64,000 nt of DNA, from positions 1-64,000 of the forward strand of contig CAVQIB010000001.1 in NCBI GenBank assembly GCA_963712435.1. The letters are read 5' to 3'. This document shows, one piece after another, positions 51,117 to 59,040 of this stretch (positions within the stretch are counted from its first letter, which is position 1; each line of letters begins with the position of its first letter). The DNA comes from Rhodoplanes sp963712435 (GTDB lineage: Bacteria > Pseudomonadota > Alphaproteobacteria > Rhizobiales > Xanthobacteraceae). Position numbers and translations under genes: made by a program. Below the pieces are notes generated by a model. It was given only the letters and a program-made list of their open reading frames with translations. It was not told the DNA's origin and ran no database searches.

Positions 51117-51429
51117 CGATGTGCGCCCCCTGAAGGTGCAGACGTACCCGCTGCGCCCGGCGTCGCCTAAACACGACTGTGTGATCCGGGTCGAGTGATC
51201 TGTGTCAAACCGGCGCACAATCAAGGGCGTTCCTGTTCCTGTATGATGATGGCGGCCCGCGCCGACACCTCGAACCTGTTTTGCGCGGGCTCGCGCCCGG
51301 GCGACCTTCGCGCGCCGCGCGCGAGGAGCCACTCGCGTTTCCGCGTTTGCGCGGGCGACGGTTCTCGTTCGGGGCGCGGTGGCGCCTGCGATTGCCACCT
51401 CCGGCCCGTCGCCGCACCATCTATACGGG
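51117..51429. other. Region between the HWE kinase and the iron-permease remnant
   Basis: About 310 GC-rich bases. Open frames exist on both strands but are Arg/Ala-rich and lack ribosome sites. Some of it may be the unrecognisable 5' part of the decayed iron permease gene. Confidence 0.35.
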
Positions 51430-51638
51430 AACCCCGGCCGTCACATTTCTGATGGTCTTCCTGATCCAGGATTCACAAACCGGGACAGCGCCGCAATTCC
51501 GGCGCAGCCGACCGGGCTCATGCGGGTGAGCGCTGCGCAAACCTGTTCATCGGCGTGGAGCAGTCGACCGAAGAGGAGATCAACGCGTCGCGCAAGCGAT
51601 GCGGACCCCACGCGCATATCGAGCGCTTTTCCGAATGA
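51430..51638 (+). pseudogene. C-terminal remnant of a low-affinity iron permease gene
   Basis: Plus-strand sequence reads TGTPAVTFLMVFLIQDSQ in one frame, then NRDSAAIPAQPTGLMRVS and finally CANLFIGVEQSTEEEINASR, ending at a TGA at 51636, in others. These are the conserved end of low-affinity iron permease proteins (VTFLMVFLIQNTQNRDxxAIQ, then a helical tail with an acidic TEEE segment). At least two frameshifts and the absence of the upstream membrane helices indicate a decayed gene. Confidence 0.6.
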
Positions 51639-51852
51639 TGGCGAACCGGAACGCGGCGGGCGATCATTTGTGCGTCCGGTAATTTCCGGTTATGAGCAAG
51701 GGACGCCGCGACGAGCCAGCCCAGGGCAAATCGAGCGCCGGGCGCGACGCGGATCGAGCAATATATTCGCAGCGAAGTCTCAGAACGGAATCGTCAGGGT
51801 GGCGATTCCAACGATTTTCAATATAGCGATGTCTTGGAATACGAGGTGCGTC

Positions 51853-52368
51853 ATGGCTAAGGTAAAAATTCTTGCTCGTATTGGGCAATTCGACGAGAAG
51901 TATCTGCCGGATCTTGCGGCGGTTGTGGAGAAGGCGGGCGGGTCGTTCCTACGGCTCAAGACGATCCCGGATTCGGAGCATTGGCTCGAATATCATTGTA
52001 AATTCAGGAACAGCGTCAAGGCCCTCAGAAAATTTGCCCGCTACGTCGTGCAACTCGACCAGATGCTGGTCGAGGAGCGCAGGAAGGAGAATGAAAGGCG
52101 GGCTGCAGAAGGGCTGGACCTGTTGCCAGAGATCGAGCCTCTCCCGACAACCTGGCCTAACGAAGAGCGTCGCGCCGTCGCCGGGGCGATGGTGGAGCAA
52201 TTCCTATCGGACAACTCTCGGATTCGGCACGATCTGCAGGTGCCGATAGGCACCTATGAGCGGGATGTGGCGCTCGACAACGTCAAGAACCTGCTCGACA
52301 GATTGAAATGGGAACTCGACAAACATTATGAAGATGCGGACGACAGCACGTCCGAACGGGTCGATTGA
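51853..52368 (+). CDS. Hypothetical soluble protein
   Basis: 171 residues starting MAKVKILARIGQFDEKYLPD at 51853 after ACGAGGTG. Charged and helical throughout (VVQLDQMLVEERRKENERRA, NVKNLLDRLKWELDKHYED), with no signal peptide or membrane segment. The open frame continues upstream to 51379, but that part is low-quality coding sequence and overlaps the permease remnant. I recognise no family. It stands alone between minus-strand genes; good codon usage supports a real gene. Confidence 0.7.
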   Translation: MAKVKILARIGQFDEKYLPDLAAVVEKAGGSFLRLKTIPDSEHWLEYHCKFRNSVKALRKFARYVVQLDQMLVEERRKENERRAAEGLDLLPEIEPLPTTWPNEERRAVAGAMVEQFLSDNSRIRHDLQVPIGTYERDVALDNVKNLLDRLKWELDKHYEDADDSTSERVD

Positions 52369-52517
52369 ACCAGATTCGCGTAGTGCCCGGGCCGGCGATC
52401 GAACACGCCATCGGCCGGCGCGACCCACCGCTATGGTCGATGCTGGTCGGTGAATTCCTATGATTGCGGCTGTGCTCGCGGTGCGGGCTGACGATCGACG
52501 GACGGGCTTCCTCCTAC

Positions 52518-52787
52518 TCATTCCCCAGTTTTTTGCGATTCGAGGATGGTCTCTACGCTCGACACGCGGTCGTATACCGCCACCTGAAGGAGCGGGAAAT
52601 TGCTCTTGATCACCATTCCGTCCTTCGCGGCGGCTTCGTACGTCGCATAGGACCGTTTCGTTTGCCGGTCGACTTGCAGGCGGAACTGACCGGTTTCCGG
52701 CTTCTGTTGCTGACCGAACCGCACTTCAGGGAGTTCGTCGTGATCTTGTTTCATCGTGAAAGTCGTAGTCTCTTTGCGAGCGATCAT
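52518..52787 (-). CDS. Small hypothetical protein
   Basis: 89 residues, charged, cytoplasmic (VRFGQQQKPETGQFRLQVDR, SYATYEAAAKDGMVIKSNFP, VAVYDRVSSVETILESQKTG). The pattern of a strand-rich core with a C-terminal helix resembles short uncharacterised proteins of Hyphomicrobiales, but no name can be given. The start could be 52787 or the ATG at 52754. It is flanked by gaps of 150-250 bases. Confidence 0.55.
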   Translation of the reverse strand: MIARKETTTFTMKQDHDELPEVRFGQQQKPETGQFRLQVDRQTKRSYATYEAAAKDGMVIKSNFPLLQVAVYDRVSSVETILESQKTGE

Positions 52788-53043
52788 TGCGCAAGTATCC
52801 CTCTGATGTTTTCTTTTCGTTTTCCAATATCGGAAGCGACGGCCGCCACGCTATTCCTTTGTCAGGATAATGCAACACAGGCTCGCTGAGCGTCCTGGGG
52901 TCCGTGCGGGCAGGCAAACCGCGGCAGGACTCTGCAATTCGGCGCCGACCTCGTTCACGGCACGATATGCCGTGCGCCACCATGCTCGGCGCGCCTGTCC
53001 GAAGTCGTCGGTCTGACGAACAATGGCGCCGCGCCGCGAAGCG

Positions 53044-53301
53044 TCACGCGGGACGAATGTGGCGTCCGGCCCGCATGATCAGGTCGAAATAGGTTTCGCT
53101 GTTTTGGTAGGCCTCGATCCGCCTTTTCCCGCACACGCCGCATTCAAGCAATCGGCTGCTCGCGGAACCCTTCCAGACAGGCGGCGGAGTCGCGAAGACG
53201 CCTAACAAGCCGCCACACACGGCGCACGCGGCTGCTTCGATCTTCTGGCTGGACACGTTTTCACTCCCCCCGGCGCTCGCCGGGGCACTCGAAAACCTCA
53301 C
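53044..53301 (-). CDS. Small putative zinc-ribbon protein
   Basis: 85 residues with two CxxC pairs, AAACAVCGGLLG and LLECGVCGKRRIEAY, about 30 residues apart, as in zinc ribbons. The rest (NSETYFDLIMRAGRHIRPA) is amphipathic. The true start may be a GTG near residue 16 (VSSQKIEAAACAVCG). Unknown function; it could bind metal or nucleic acid. It precedes folE by direction of transcription only after a gap that starts another unit. Confidence 0.45.
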   Translation of the reverse strand: MRFSSAPASAGGSENVSSQKIEAAACAVCGGLLGVFATPPPVWKGSASSRLLECGVCGKRRIEAYQNSETYFDLIMRAGRHIRPA

Positions 53302-53453
53302 ACGCCCGCTGTGACGACCACCAACGCCCTTTATAAGCGCTGGTAATCAGCAATAACGCGTCCGTAGAAACACAACCGGGACAGCCGGATCGAGCGCGAT
53401 CCGGCGCTCGAGGGTAAGCGCCGCAGCGGCGGCCTTGGTTCGCGCGGTCGACG

Positions 53454-54095
53454 TCACCCGCCGGCCGTGCGCGGCGCACAGATCATCGCGAGGAATTCGC
53501 GCCGAAGCTCGACATCGGTCTGGAACACGCCGAGCAGCCGGCGCGTCACCATGCTGACGCCCGGCTTGGCGATCCCGCGCGTCGTCATGCATTGATGAGC
53601 GGCCTCGATGACGACCGCGACGCCATGCGGCCGCAGGACCGTGTCGATGCAGTCGGCGATCTGCGCCGTCAATGCTTCCTGGTTCTGGAGGCGCCGTGCG
53701 AAAGCCTCCGCCACGCGCGCGAGCTTGCTGATGCCGACGATGCGGCCGGCCGGCCGGTAAGCGACATGCGCCTTGCCGAGCAGCGGCATGATGTGGTGCT
53801 CGCAATGCGACTCGATGCGTATGTCGCGCAGCACCACCATGTCCTCGCAGTCATTGGTGTGTTCGAATGTCGTGGCGAGCAGTGCGGCGGGGTCGACGCC
53901 GTATCCCGCGAAACACTCCTCATAGGCGCGCGCCACACGGTCGGGCGTGTCGACGAGGCCCTCTCGCTCCGGGTCGTCGCCCGCCCACGCGATCAGCGTG
54001 CGAACCGCGCCCTCGGCCGCCTCGCGCGTCGGGCGTGGGCGCAAGCGCTCGGCGTCCCTGCCGGGGACCCGTATGCCGTCAACCGCAGCATCCAT
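53454..54095 (-). CDS. folE: GTP cyclohydrolase I
   Basis: Converts GTP to 7,8-dihydroneopterin triphosphate, the entry to folate, tetrahydropterin and queuosine-type pathways. 213 residues from ATG 54095, chosen because GGAGACACTG precedes it. Family motifs: DDPEREGLVDTPDRVARAYE, FEHTNDCEDMVVLRDIRIES, zinc and catalytic CEHHIMPLLGKAHVAYRP, GRIVGISKLARVAEAFARRL, and AAHQCMTTRGIAKPG with the second zinc Cys. It is the last gene of the run below the phenol genes, 125 bases after the Tm-1-like gene. A pterin supply for this cluster is not an established link, so it may be co-located by chance. Confidence 0.95.
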   Translation of the reverse strand: MDAAVDGIRVPGRDAERLRPRPTREAAEGAVRTLIAWAGDDPEREGLVDTPDRVARAYEECFAGYGVDPAALLATTFEHTNDCEDMVVLRDIRIESHCEHHIMPLLGKAHVAYRPAGRIVGISKLARVAEAFARRLQNQEALTAQIADCIDTVLRPHGVAVVIEAAHQCMTTRGIAKPGVSMVTRRLLGVFQTDVELRREFLAMICAPRTAGG

Positions 54096-54220
54096 CAGTG
54101 TCTCTCCCATCTCGCGATCAAGGGCGCCGGTTTCGTGCAGGGCCGGATCGATGCACGAGCGCCGGACATGCGATCCGTGACGCCGGTTCGCTTTCGGCCG
54201 TCGCTGGCCTGCGCTTTCGA

Positions 54221-55468
54221 TCACGCGGCATGGCGACCATAAAGATCGACGAATTCCGCGACCGCGGCTTGCGCGAATTCGGGCGTGTAGAGATGCAGGT
54301 CCAATTCCTTGATCGCGGACTTGTCGGCCAGTCTGTCTTTCAGGCGCGCGACGAACGCGGCGTCCGCGGCCGGATCGTAGATCGGCCGCCCCTCCCGATC
54401 GAGCGACGACCAGCCCTGGAGAGGCACGAGGAAGGTGAACGGGCCTTTCGCCTGATTGAGCCGTTCGGCGATCACGTCGGCGGCCTGGCGCAACTCGTCC
54501 GCCGTGGTGCGCACCTGGACCCGCAGGGAGTCCTGGACGTAGCGCGGACGTTTCCCGATTCCAGCGAGCTTCTCGGCATGTCCGCCATAGCTCAGAATGT
54601 CGAGCCCGCACGGGGCGAGCACCATCGGGATGCCGCGCCGCACCGCCGCCATCAGGCGGTCGGGACCGGGGTCGCGATTGCCGCCGAACAGGTGCTCGAC
54701 GACGCCACCGATGCAGATGTCGAGCACGCCGGCGAAGGCGCCGTCGCGGATCATCTCCTCCATGGCTTTGTCGCCCTTGCCCTGGGCGTGACACACGACG
54801 GGGATGAAGCCCGCCTCCTCCAACAGGCCGAGCGCGGCCTGAACGGCCATCTCGCCGAAGCCGAACGATGAGACCGCCACCACCGGCTTGTCGAAACTGA
54901 ACTCGGTTCCCTGCGTCATCTCGACCATGCCGCAGATCGCGCCCGTCGCATTGACGATCTGCGCCTTGAGCAGCGGGTTCATCTTGACGATGTCGAACAC
55001 GGTATGATGCATGGTGATGTCGCGGGTGCCGACATATTTGTCGATATAGGCCGGATGCGCGGCCATCGGCGTCGCCATCAGCTTGGGCAGGCCGAAGGGC
55101 AGCCGCCTCATGATGCTTGTAGAGACGAGCGTCGCGGTGGCGCCGCCGATGCCGATGACGCCTTGCACCTTCCCCTGCTTCATGAGGTCGTCGACGATCG
55201 CCGCCGCGCCCTTGATCTGGTTGTCGGTCGCCGCTTCGCGATTGGATCGGTAATAGGCGCGCACCGCGTCGATCGGCAGGCCGCCGCGCTCGGCCACCTG
55301 CTCGCAGGTGATGTCGCCGGGAAAGGGCGGCGGCTCCTCCATGCTGAAATCGAGCAGGATCGCATTGTGCCCGCGGTTCTCGATCACGTCCTTGACGAAC
55401 GCGATGTCTTCTCCCCGCGTATCGAGATTGCAGATGATCAGAATGCCTTTCCTGCCGTCCTCGGTCAT
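54221..55468 (-). CDS. Tm-1-like ATP-binding protein (UPF0261 family)
   Basis: 415 residues. N-terminal nucleotide-binding domain: GILIICNLDTRGEDIAFVKD, NRGHNAILLDFSMEEPPPFP, GAAAIVDDLMKQGKVQGVIG, IGGATATLVSTSIMRRLPFG. The central part has KPVVAVSSFGFGEMAVQAAL and the C-terminal half MVLAPCGLDILSYGGHAEKL and VPLQGWSSLDREGRPIYDPA. These are the two-domain landmarks of the Tm-1/UPF0261 family; the plant member inhibits a viral replicase, and bacterial members are mostly uncharacterised and often lie beside catabolic genes. It follows ubiX by 157 bases on the same strand, so it is probably part of the phenol transcript. Role unknown. Confidence 0.9.
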   Translation of the reverse strand: MTEDGRKGILIICNLDTRGEDIAFVKDVIENRGHNAILLDFSMEEPPPFPGDITCEQVAERGGLPIDAVRAYYRSNREAATDNQIKGAAAIVDDLMKQGKVQGVIGIGGATATLVSTSIMRRLPFGLPKLMATPMAAHPAYIDKYVGTRDITMHHTVFDIVKMNPLLKAQIVNATGAICGMVEMTQGTEFSFDKPVVAVSSFGFGEMAVQAALGLLEEAGFIPVVCHAQGKGDKAMEEMIRDGAFAGVLDICIGGVVEHLFGGNRDPGPDRLMAAVRRGIPMVLAPCGLDILSYGGHAEKLAGIGKRPRYVQDSLRVQVRTTADELRQAADVIAERLNQAKGPFTFLVPLQGWSSLDREGRPIYDPAADAAFVARLKDRLADKSAIKELDLHLYTPEFAQAAVAEFVDLYGRHAA

Positions 55469-55625
55469 GACTGCCTCCTGAGAGCCCTATCGCTCTTGCC
55501 GCATCCTTTGCGCGGATTGCTTCTGCTTGATCGGGTGAGCGGTTCGATCGCCGAACACAAAGCCGCGGCGGGCCGGCGGCAGTCCGCGCGATGCGCGCGA
55601 CGCGCCCGGCGAACCCGCGCGGCTT

Positions 55626-56273
55626 TCAGTCCATCGCTGCGTCGAGTTCCTCCTCCGCGCCTTCCTCCGCGCACTCGAATGCGCGGTAACGATCGGCGCC
55701 GTCCTCCCTGCCCGCCCCGTTCCAGCGCTGGAACAGATTGTGCTCGATGCCGACCTGATCGAGCGACTTGCCGACGCTCTGATGAATGATGTCCATGATG
55801 CTGCGCGGCCGGTGATAAAAGGCGGGCAGCGGCGGGAGGATCACCGCGCCCATATCCGCCGCATTGGTCATCAGCGCGAGGTGACCCTTGTGCAGCGGCG
55901 TCTCGCGCACCATCAGGACCAGCGTGCGCCGTTCCTTCAGCGTCACGTCGGCCGCGCGGACGATGAGATTGTGGTTGAAGCAATTGGCGATGGCCGAGAG
56001 CGTCTTGATCGTGCACGGCGCGACGATCATGCCGCGCGTGCGGAACGAGCCGCTCGCGACCGCGGCGCCGATATCCTTGTTGTCGTAAACGAAGTCCGCC
56101 ATTGCGAGGACCTCGGCCAGGGAAAACTCGGTCTCGATGCAGATGTTGCGGATCGCGGATTCGCTGAGAATGAGATGCGTCGGCGAGCCGAGCTGCTTCA
56201 ACACCCGCAGAAGCTCGACGCCGTAGATGACCCCGGACGCTCCGGTGATGGCGACGATCAACGGCCTGCTCAT
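55626..56273 (-). CDS. ubiX: UbiX-type flavin prenyltransferase
   Basis: Makes prenylated FMN from reduced FMN and dimethylallyl phosphate, the cofactor of UbiD decarboxylases. 215 residues. Motifs: MSRPLIVAITGASGVIYGVE, HLILSESAIRNICIE, GSFRTRGMIVAPCTIKTLSA, FNHNLIVRAADVTLKERRTL and VRETPLHKGHLALMTNAADM, all standard. The C-terminal tail (about 25 residues after LFQRWNG) is acidic and longer than usual. The start overlaps the stop of the LpdD-like gene (ATGA), which ties it to the ubiD operon rather than to ubiquinone synthesis. A counterpart is present in the Thauera phenol cluster. Confidence 0.93.
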   Translation of the reverse strand: MSRPLIVAITGASGVIYGVELLRVLKQLGSPTHLILSESAIRNICIETEFSLAEVLAMADFVYDNKDIGAAVASGSFRTRGMIVAPCTIKTLSAIANCFNHNLIVRAADVTLKERRTLVLMVRETPLHKGHLALMTNAADMGAVILPPLPAFYHRPRSIMDIIHQSVGKSLDQVGIEHNLFQRWNGAGREDGADRYRAFECAEEGAEEELDAAMD

Positions 56274-56671
56274 GCTCCGCCCTCCGTCTTCAATGCGCGT
56301 TCCAGCTGATCGACGAGCCCGCGGCAGCCCGCGACGACGTCGTCGATGTCCTCGGGGCGCATGTCGTCCCAATGGATTCCCGCGGTGACCACGACATTGG
56401 TCGCGAGCCGCGCCGCCAGCGCCTCCGCCACGAACTTGACGACGACGTCCTCCTTGTGCGCCGGAAAGGTCAGAACCGACGCCGTCGCGCTGAGCTTGTG
56501 CGGGTCGGACAGGCTCGGCCGCGGCTGGGCGGCCGCCACCGCGCCGATATGCGGTTTCTCGCCGCCGAAAACGTAGACGAGCACGTCGCGGCCGATCATG
56601 ACCGCCTCCGCTTCGACCATGCGGGCCGGACCGGGCGTCCGAACCGCGACGCGGCGCAACGCGGACGTCAT
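56270..56671 (-). CDS. LpdD-like protein, probable prenyl-FMN/UbiD maturation partner
   Basis: 133 residues, cytoplasmic. Key features are VYVFGGEKPHIGAVAAAQPR, LTFPAHKEDVVVKFVAEALA and VVVTAGIHWDDMRPEDID. A Gly-Gly-x-x-Pro-His-Ile-Gly motif followed by a (G)IHxD motif matches my recollection of the LpdD-type prenylated flavin chaperone domain of gallate decarboxylase systems. The gene overlaps ppsC and ubiX by ATGA at both ends, so the three are translationally coupled. The position between ubiD accessory genes supports a maturation role. The family assignment rests on motif memory, so a small unknown subunit of the carboxylase is the alternative. Confidence 0.65.
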   Translation of the reverse strand: MTSALRRVAVRTPGPARMVEAEAVMIGRDVLVYVFGGEKPHIGAVAAAQPRPSLSDPHKLSATASVLTFPAHKEDVVVKFVAEALAARLATNVVVTAGIHWDDMRPEDIDDVVAGCRGLVDQLERALKTEGGA

Positions 56672-57358
56672 CGGCTGACCTGATCCGCGGTCGCAAAGCC
56701 CGCATGCGTCGCCTGCGCGCTCGCCTCGAACACCCGGAAGCCGCCGGCCGTGACCGCGGCGGCGACCGCTTGCGGCGCAGCGCCGGAAAAATTCACCACC
56801 ACCCGGGCCTGACCGCCGTCGTCCTTGCGGGCGACCGTGAAGATCGCTTCGAGCATGGCGCCGGCCGCCTCCACCCGCCGAGCGATCTCGCCCAGGGTCC
56901 CTTGTCCGATCGTCATCGGGCCGACGCTGATGCTGCTGGACTCCCGCATCGCGCCGATCAGTTCGGCGGCGAGCGTGAGGATTTCGGAGGCCGACACCAG
57001 GCCGACCACGCTGTCGCCGTTCATCACCGGGTATTGCCCGATCTTGGCTTCCTGTCCGCGGCGCAGGCAGTCGCCGATCGGATCGTCGAGATCGACCGTT
57101 TGCGGATTGCGCAACATCACGTCTTTGACCTTGAGCCGGTTGACCAGGTAATCGAACTCGCACGGGTCTTCGGTGCGGGTCACGCATTCGACCGCGCGCA
57201 GGCAGCTCAGCCGTGTCAGCAGGCCGCGCAGGCGGCCGTCATCGACCACCGGCAGCGCCCGCAGAATTCTGTTCGACAAGAACGCGTTTGGCCTTCGACA
57301 CCAGCATGTCGCTGGGGATGGTCGCAGGCATCGGGTTCATCCAGTTTTTTACGATCAT
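56668..57358 (-). CDS. ppsC: CBS-domain protein, phenylphosphate synthase third component, one frameshift
   Basis: About 229 residues. The N-terminus from ATG 57358 follows GGAGGAAGCGCGA, a very strong ribosome site, and reads MIVKNWMNPMPATIPSDMLV, a typical CBS opening. An extra T near 57280 shifts the frame; the protein then continues ILRALPVVDDGRLRGLLTRL, the second CBS motif VKDVMLRNPQTVDLDDPIGD and GQYPVMNGDSVVGLVSASEI, and an ACT-like C-terminal part. In Thauera the third phenylphosphate synthase protein has two CBS domains and stimulates the reaction. Order after ppsB-ubiD and overlap with the LpdD-like gene support the same role here. Read without correction, a start within the second half would lose the first CBS strand. 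Confidence 0.8.
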
Positions 57359-57482
57359 TCGCGCTTCCTCCCGGTGGCGGACCGACGCCGTCTCCCCCCG
57401 CAGCGCGGCGCAAGACGGTTGCCTCGCGTGCCCGGCGCGTCCCGCTCGGCAAGGAGAGGGACGCGCGCACCCGACGCTTGCG

Positions 57483-57515
57483 GTTCCCGGCGAGGGCTTT
57501 CACCTTCGCCGGAAC
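57483..57515 (-). terminator. Hairpin between ubiD and ppsC
   Basis: GTTCCCGGCGAGGG and CCTTCGCCGGAAC pair over about 13 bases around a short loop, just after the ubiD stop. There is no T-run on the minus strand, so it may stabilise the upstream mRNA or partly attenuate transcription rather than stop it. Confidence 0.4.
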
Positions 57516-57521
57516 TTGGCC

Positions 57522-59006
57522 CTAGTGCTTGCTCTTGCTGATCGGCTTCGTCAGCCGGTCGATCATGCCGGCGACCGGACTGGCGCTCGCGAAGCCGTAT
57601 TCGTTCCAGCGCTTGGAGACCTTCGTCAGCACCTCGCGGTCCATGAAGATCTCCGTCGGCTTCTGCTTCCACTCGTAGGGAACGCAGGCGTCGAGCAGGA
57701 TGCGGCTCGTGATCTCGCGCGCCTCGATCGGCAGGCCGGGATCGAGCGGCGTGGACCGCCCGCGATCGATGATCTGCGCCGAGCGTTTGGGATCGAACCG
57801 GACAGCGAGCGCCCACAGGACGCGATCCCAGTCATCCGCGGCGATGTCGTGATCGACGACGATCACGCCCTTGACGCCGTAATGGCCGGTGGTCGAGGCG
57901 ATCACCGCATTGGCGACATGGTTGGAGTGGCCGGGATACATCTGCTTGACCGACACCACCGCCCAGAACCGGCCCGTCGCCGCCGCCGGCAGATAGACGC
58001 TCTGGATGCCCGGCACCTTCATCGTCTCGAGATCATACCAGAGCGTGGCGGTGCGATTGAGCGACTGGATCATGTGGATGTCGTTGATCGGCTTGCCGAC
58101 GGTGGTCGACCACCACACCGGATTGTTGCGGTACATCAGCCGCTTCACCCGCAGCACCGGCTTCGGGTAGTCGGCCAGCTTGTTGCCCGAGTAATAGCCG
58201 GTGTACTCGCCGAACGGGCCCTCGGGCATCAGCTCGTTGGGATCGATGAAGCCTTCGGCGATCACCTCGGCGTTGGCCGGCAGAGTGAGCCCGGTGAGGT
58301 CCGACTTGAAGACCGGCACCGGCCGGCCCTTGAGCGCGCCCACCACATCGTATTCGTCCACCTGGGCGCTGACGAGCGTGGAGCTCGCGAGGAACAGGGT
58401 CGGATCGCCGCCCACCACCGCCGCGGCCGGCATCAATTCGCCCCGCTCCTGATACTTCTTCATGTGCATGTCGCCGTGCTTGCCCTTGATGATCTGCGAG
58501 CCGAGCAGGTTCTTGCCGAGTATCTGCGAGCGGTAGGTTCCGAGATTGGTCCAGCCGGTGTCGGGATCCTGGGTGACCAGGAAGCCCGCGGTGATGAAGA
58601 AGCGGCCGCCGTCTTCCGGATACATCCAGGGCACCGGGAACATTTCAACGTCGATGTCATCACCCTCGAGCACGTTCTCCATGACGGGCGGGGCGTTGAC
58701 GAGCTTCGGCTTGACGTTCTTCTTCGTGGTCAGCTCCATCCACTTGCGCGAGAGCTGGCACATCGACAGGGACGGATCCTGTTCCAGAGCGATCGCCATG
58801 CGCGCCGGGGTCGTGAAGGCGCTCGTGAAGACCGGCGTCCGGTAGCCCTTCACGTTCTGGTACAAGAGCGCCGGCCCTTTGGCCTCCTCGTTCACCTTCG
58901 AGATGTGCGCGAGCTCGAACTTCCAGTCGACCTCGGCGTCGATGCGGTGAACGAGGCCGTGCTTTTCACAGGCTTCGACATATTCCCTCAGATCGTCGAC
59001 TTGCAT
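57522..59006 (-). CDS. UbiD-family (de)carboxylase, probable phenylphosphate carboxylase
   Basis: 494 residues from ATG 59006 after AGGAGGAAAAAGCG. N-terminus MQVDDLREYVEACEKHGLVH, FMN/metal region MFPVPWMYPEDGGRFFITAG and GTYRSQILGKNLLGSQIIKG, the active-site strand PEGPFGEYTGYYSGNK with Glu267, and HSNHVANAVIASTTGHYGVK near the C-terminal domain. The position between ppsB and ppsC indicates carboxylation of phenylphosphate to 4-hydroxybenzoate, as for the UbiD-like alpha and beta subunits in Thauera. Only one UbiD is present here, and no gamma or phosphatase-like delta subunit was found. It could alternatively be a 4-hydroxybenzoate or other phenolic acid decarboxylase working in reverse. 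Confidence 0.85.
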   Translation of the reverse strand: MQVDDLREYVEACEKHGLVHRIDAEVDWKFELAHISKVNEEAKGPALLYQNVKGYRTPVFTSAFTTPARMAIALEQDPSLSMCQLSRKWMELTTKKNVKPKLVNAPPVMENVLEGDDIDVEMFPVPWMYPEDGGRFFITAGFLVTQDPDTGWTNLGTYRSQILGKNLLGSQIIKGKHGDMHMKKYQERGELMPAAAVVGGDPTLFLASSTLVSAQVDEYDVVGALKGRPVPVFKSDLTGLTLPANAEVIAEGFIDPNELMPEGPFGEYTGYYSGNKLADYPKPVLRVKRLMYRNNPVWWSTTVGKPINDIHMIQSLNRTATLWYDLETMKVPGIQSVYLPAAATGRFWAVVSVKQMYPGHSNHVANAVIASTTGHYGVKGVIVVDHDIAADDWDRVLWALAVRFDPKRSAQIIDRGRSTPLDPGLPIEAREITSRILLDACVPYEWKQKPTEIFMDREVLTKVSKRWNEYGFASASPVAGMIDRLTKPISKSKH

Positions 59007-59040
59007 CGCTTTTTCCTCCTGTCGGCAGCGTGTCTCGGTT

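Noticed and set aside
51379..51852. N-terminal extension of the hypothetical gene at 51853
   Set aside because: Composition is not protein-like, it overlaps the iron-permease remnant, and a good start lies at 51853.
53454..54095. GTP cyclohydrolase I as a flavin supplier for prenyl-FMN
   Set aside because: Flavin synthesis starts with GTP cyclohydrolase II; this enzyme is type I and makes pterin precursors.
55626..59006. ubiX and ubiD as ubiquinone biosynthesis genes
   Set aside because: They are in an operon with phenylphosphate synthase subunits and coupled by overlaps to ppsC, so a catabolic carboxylase role fits better.
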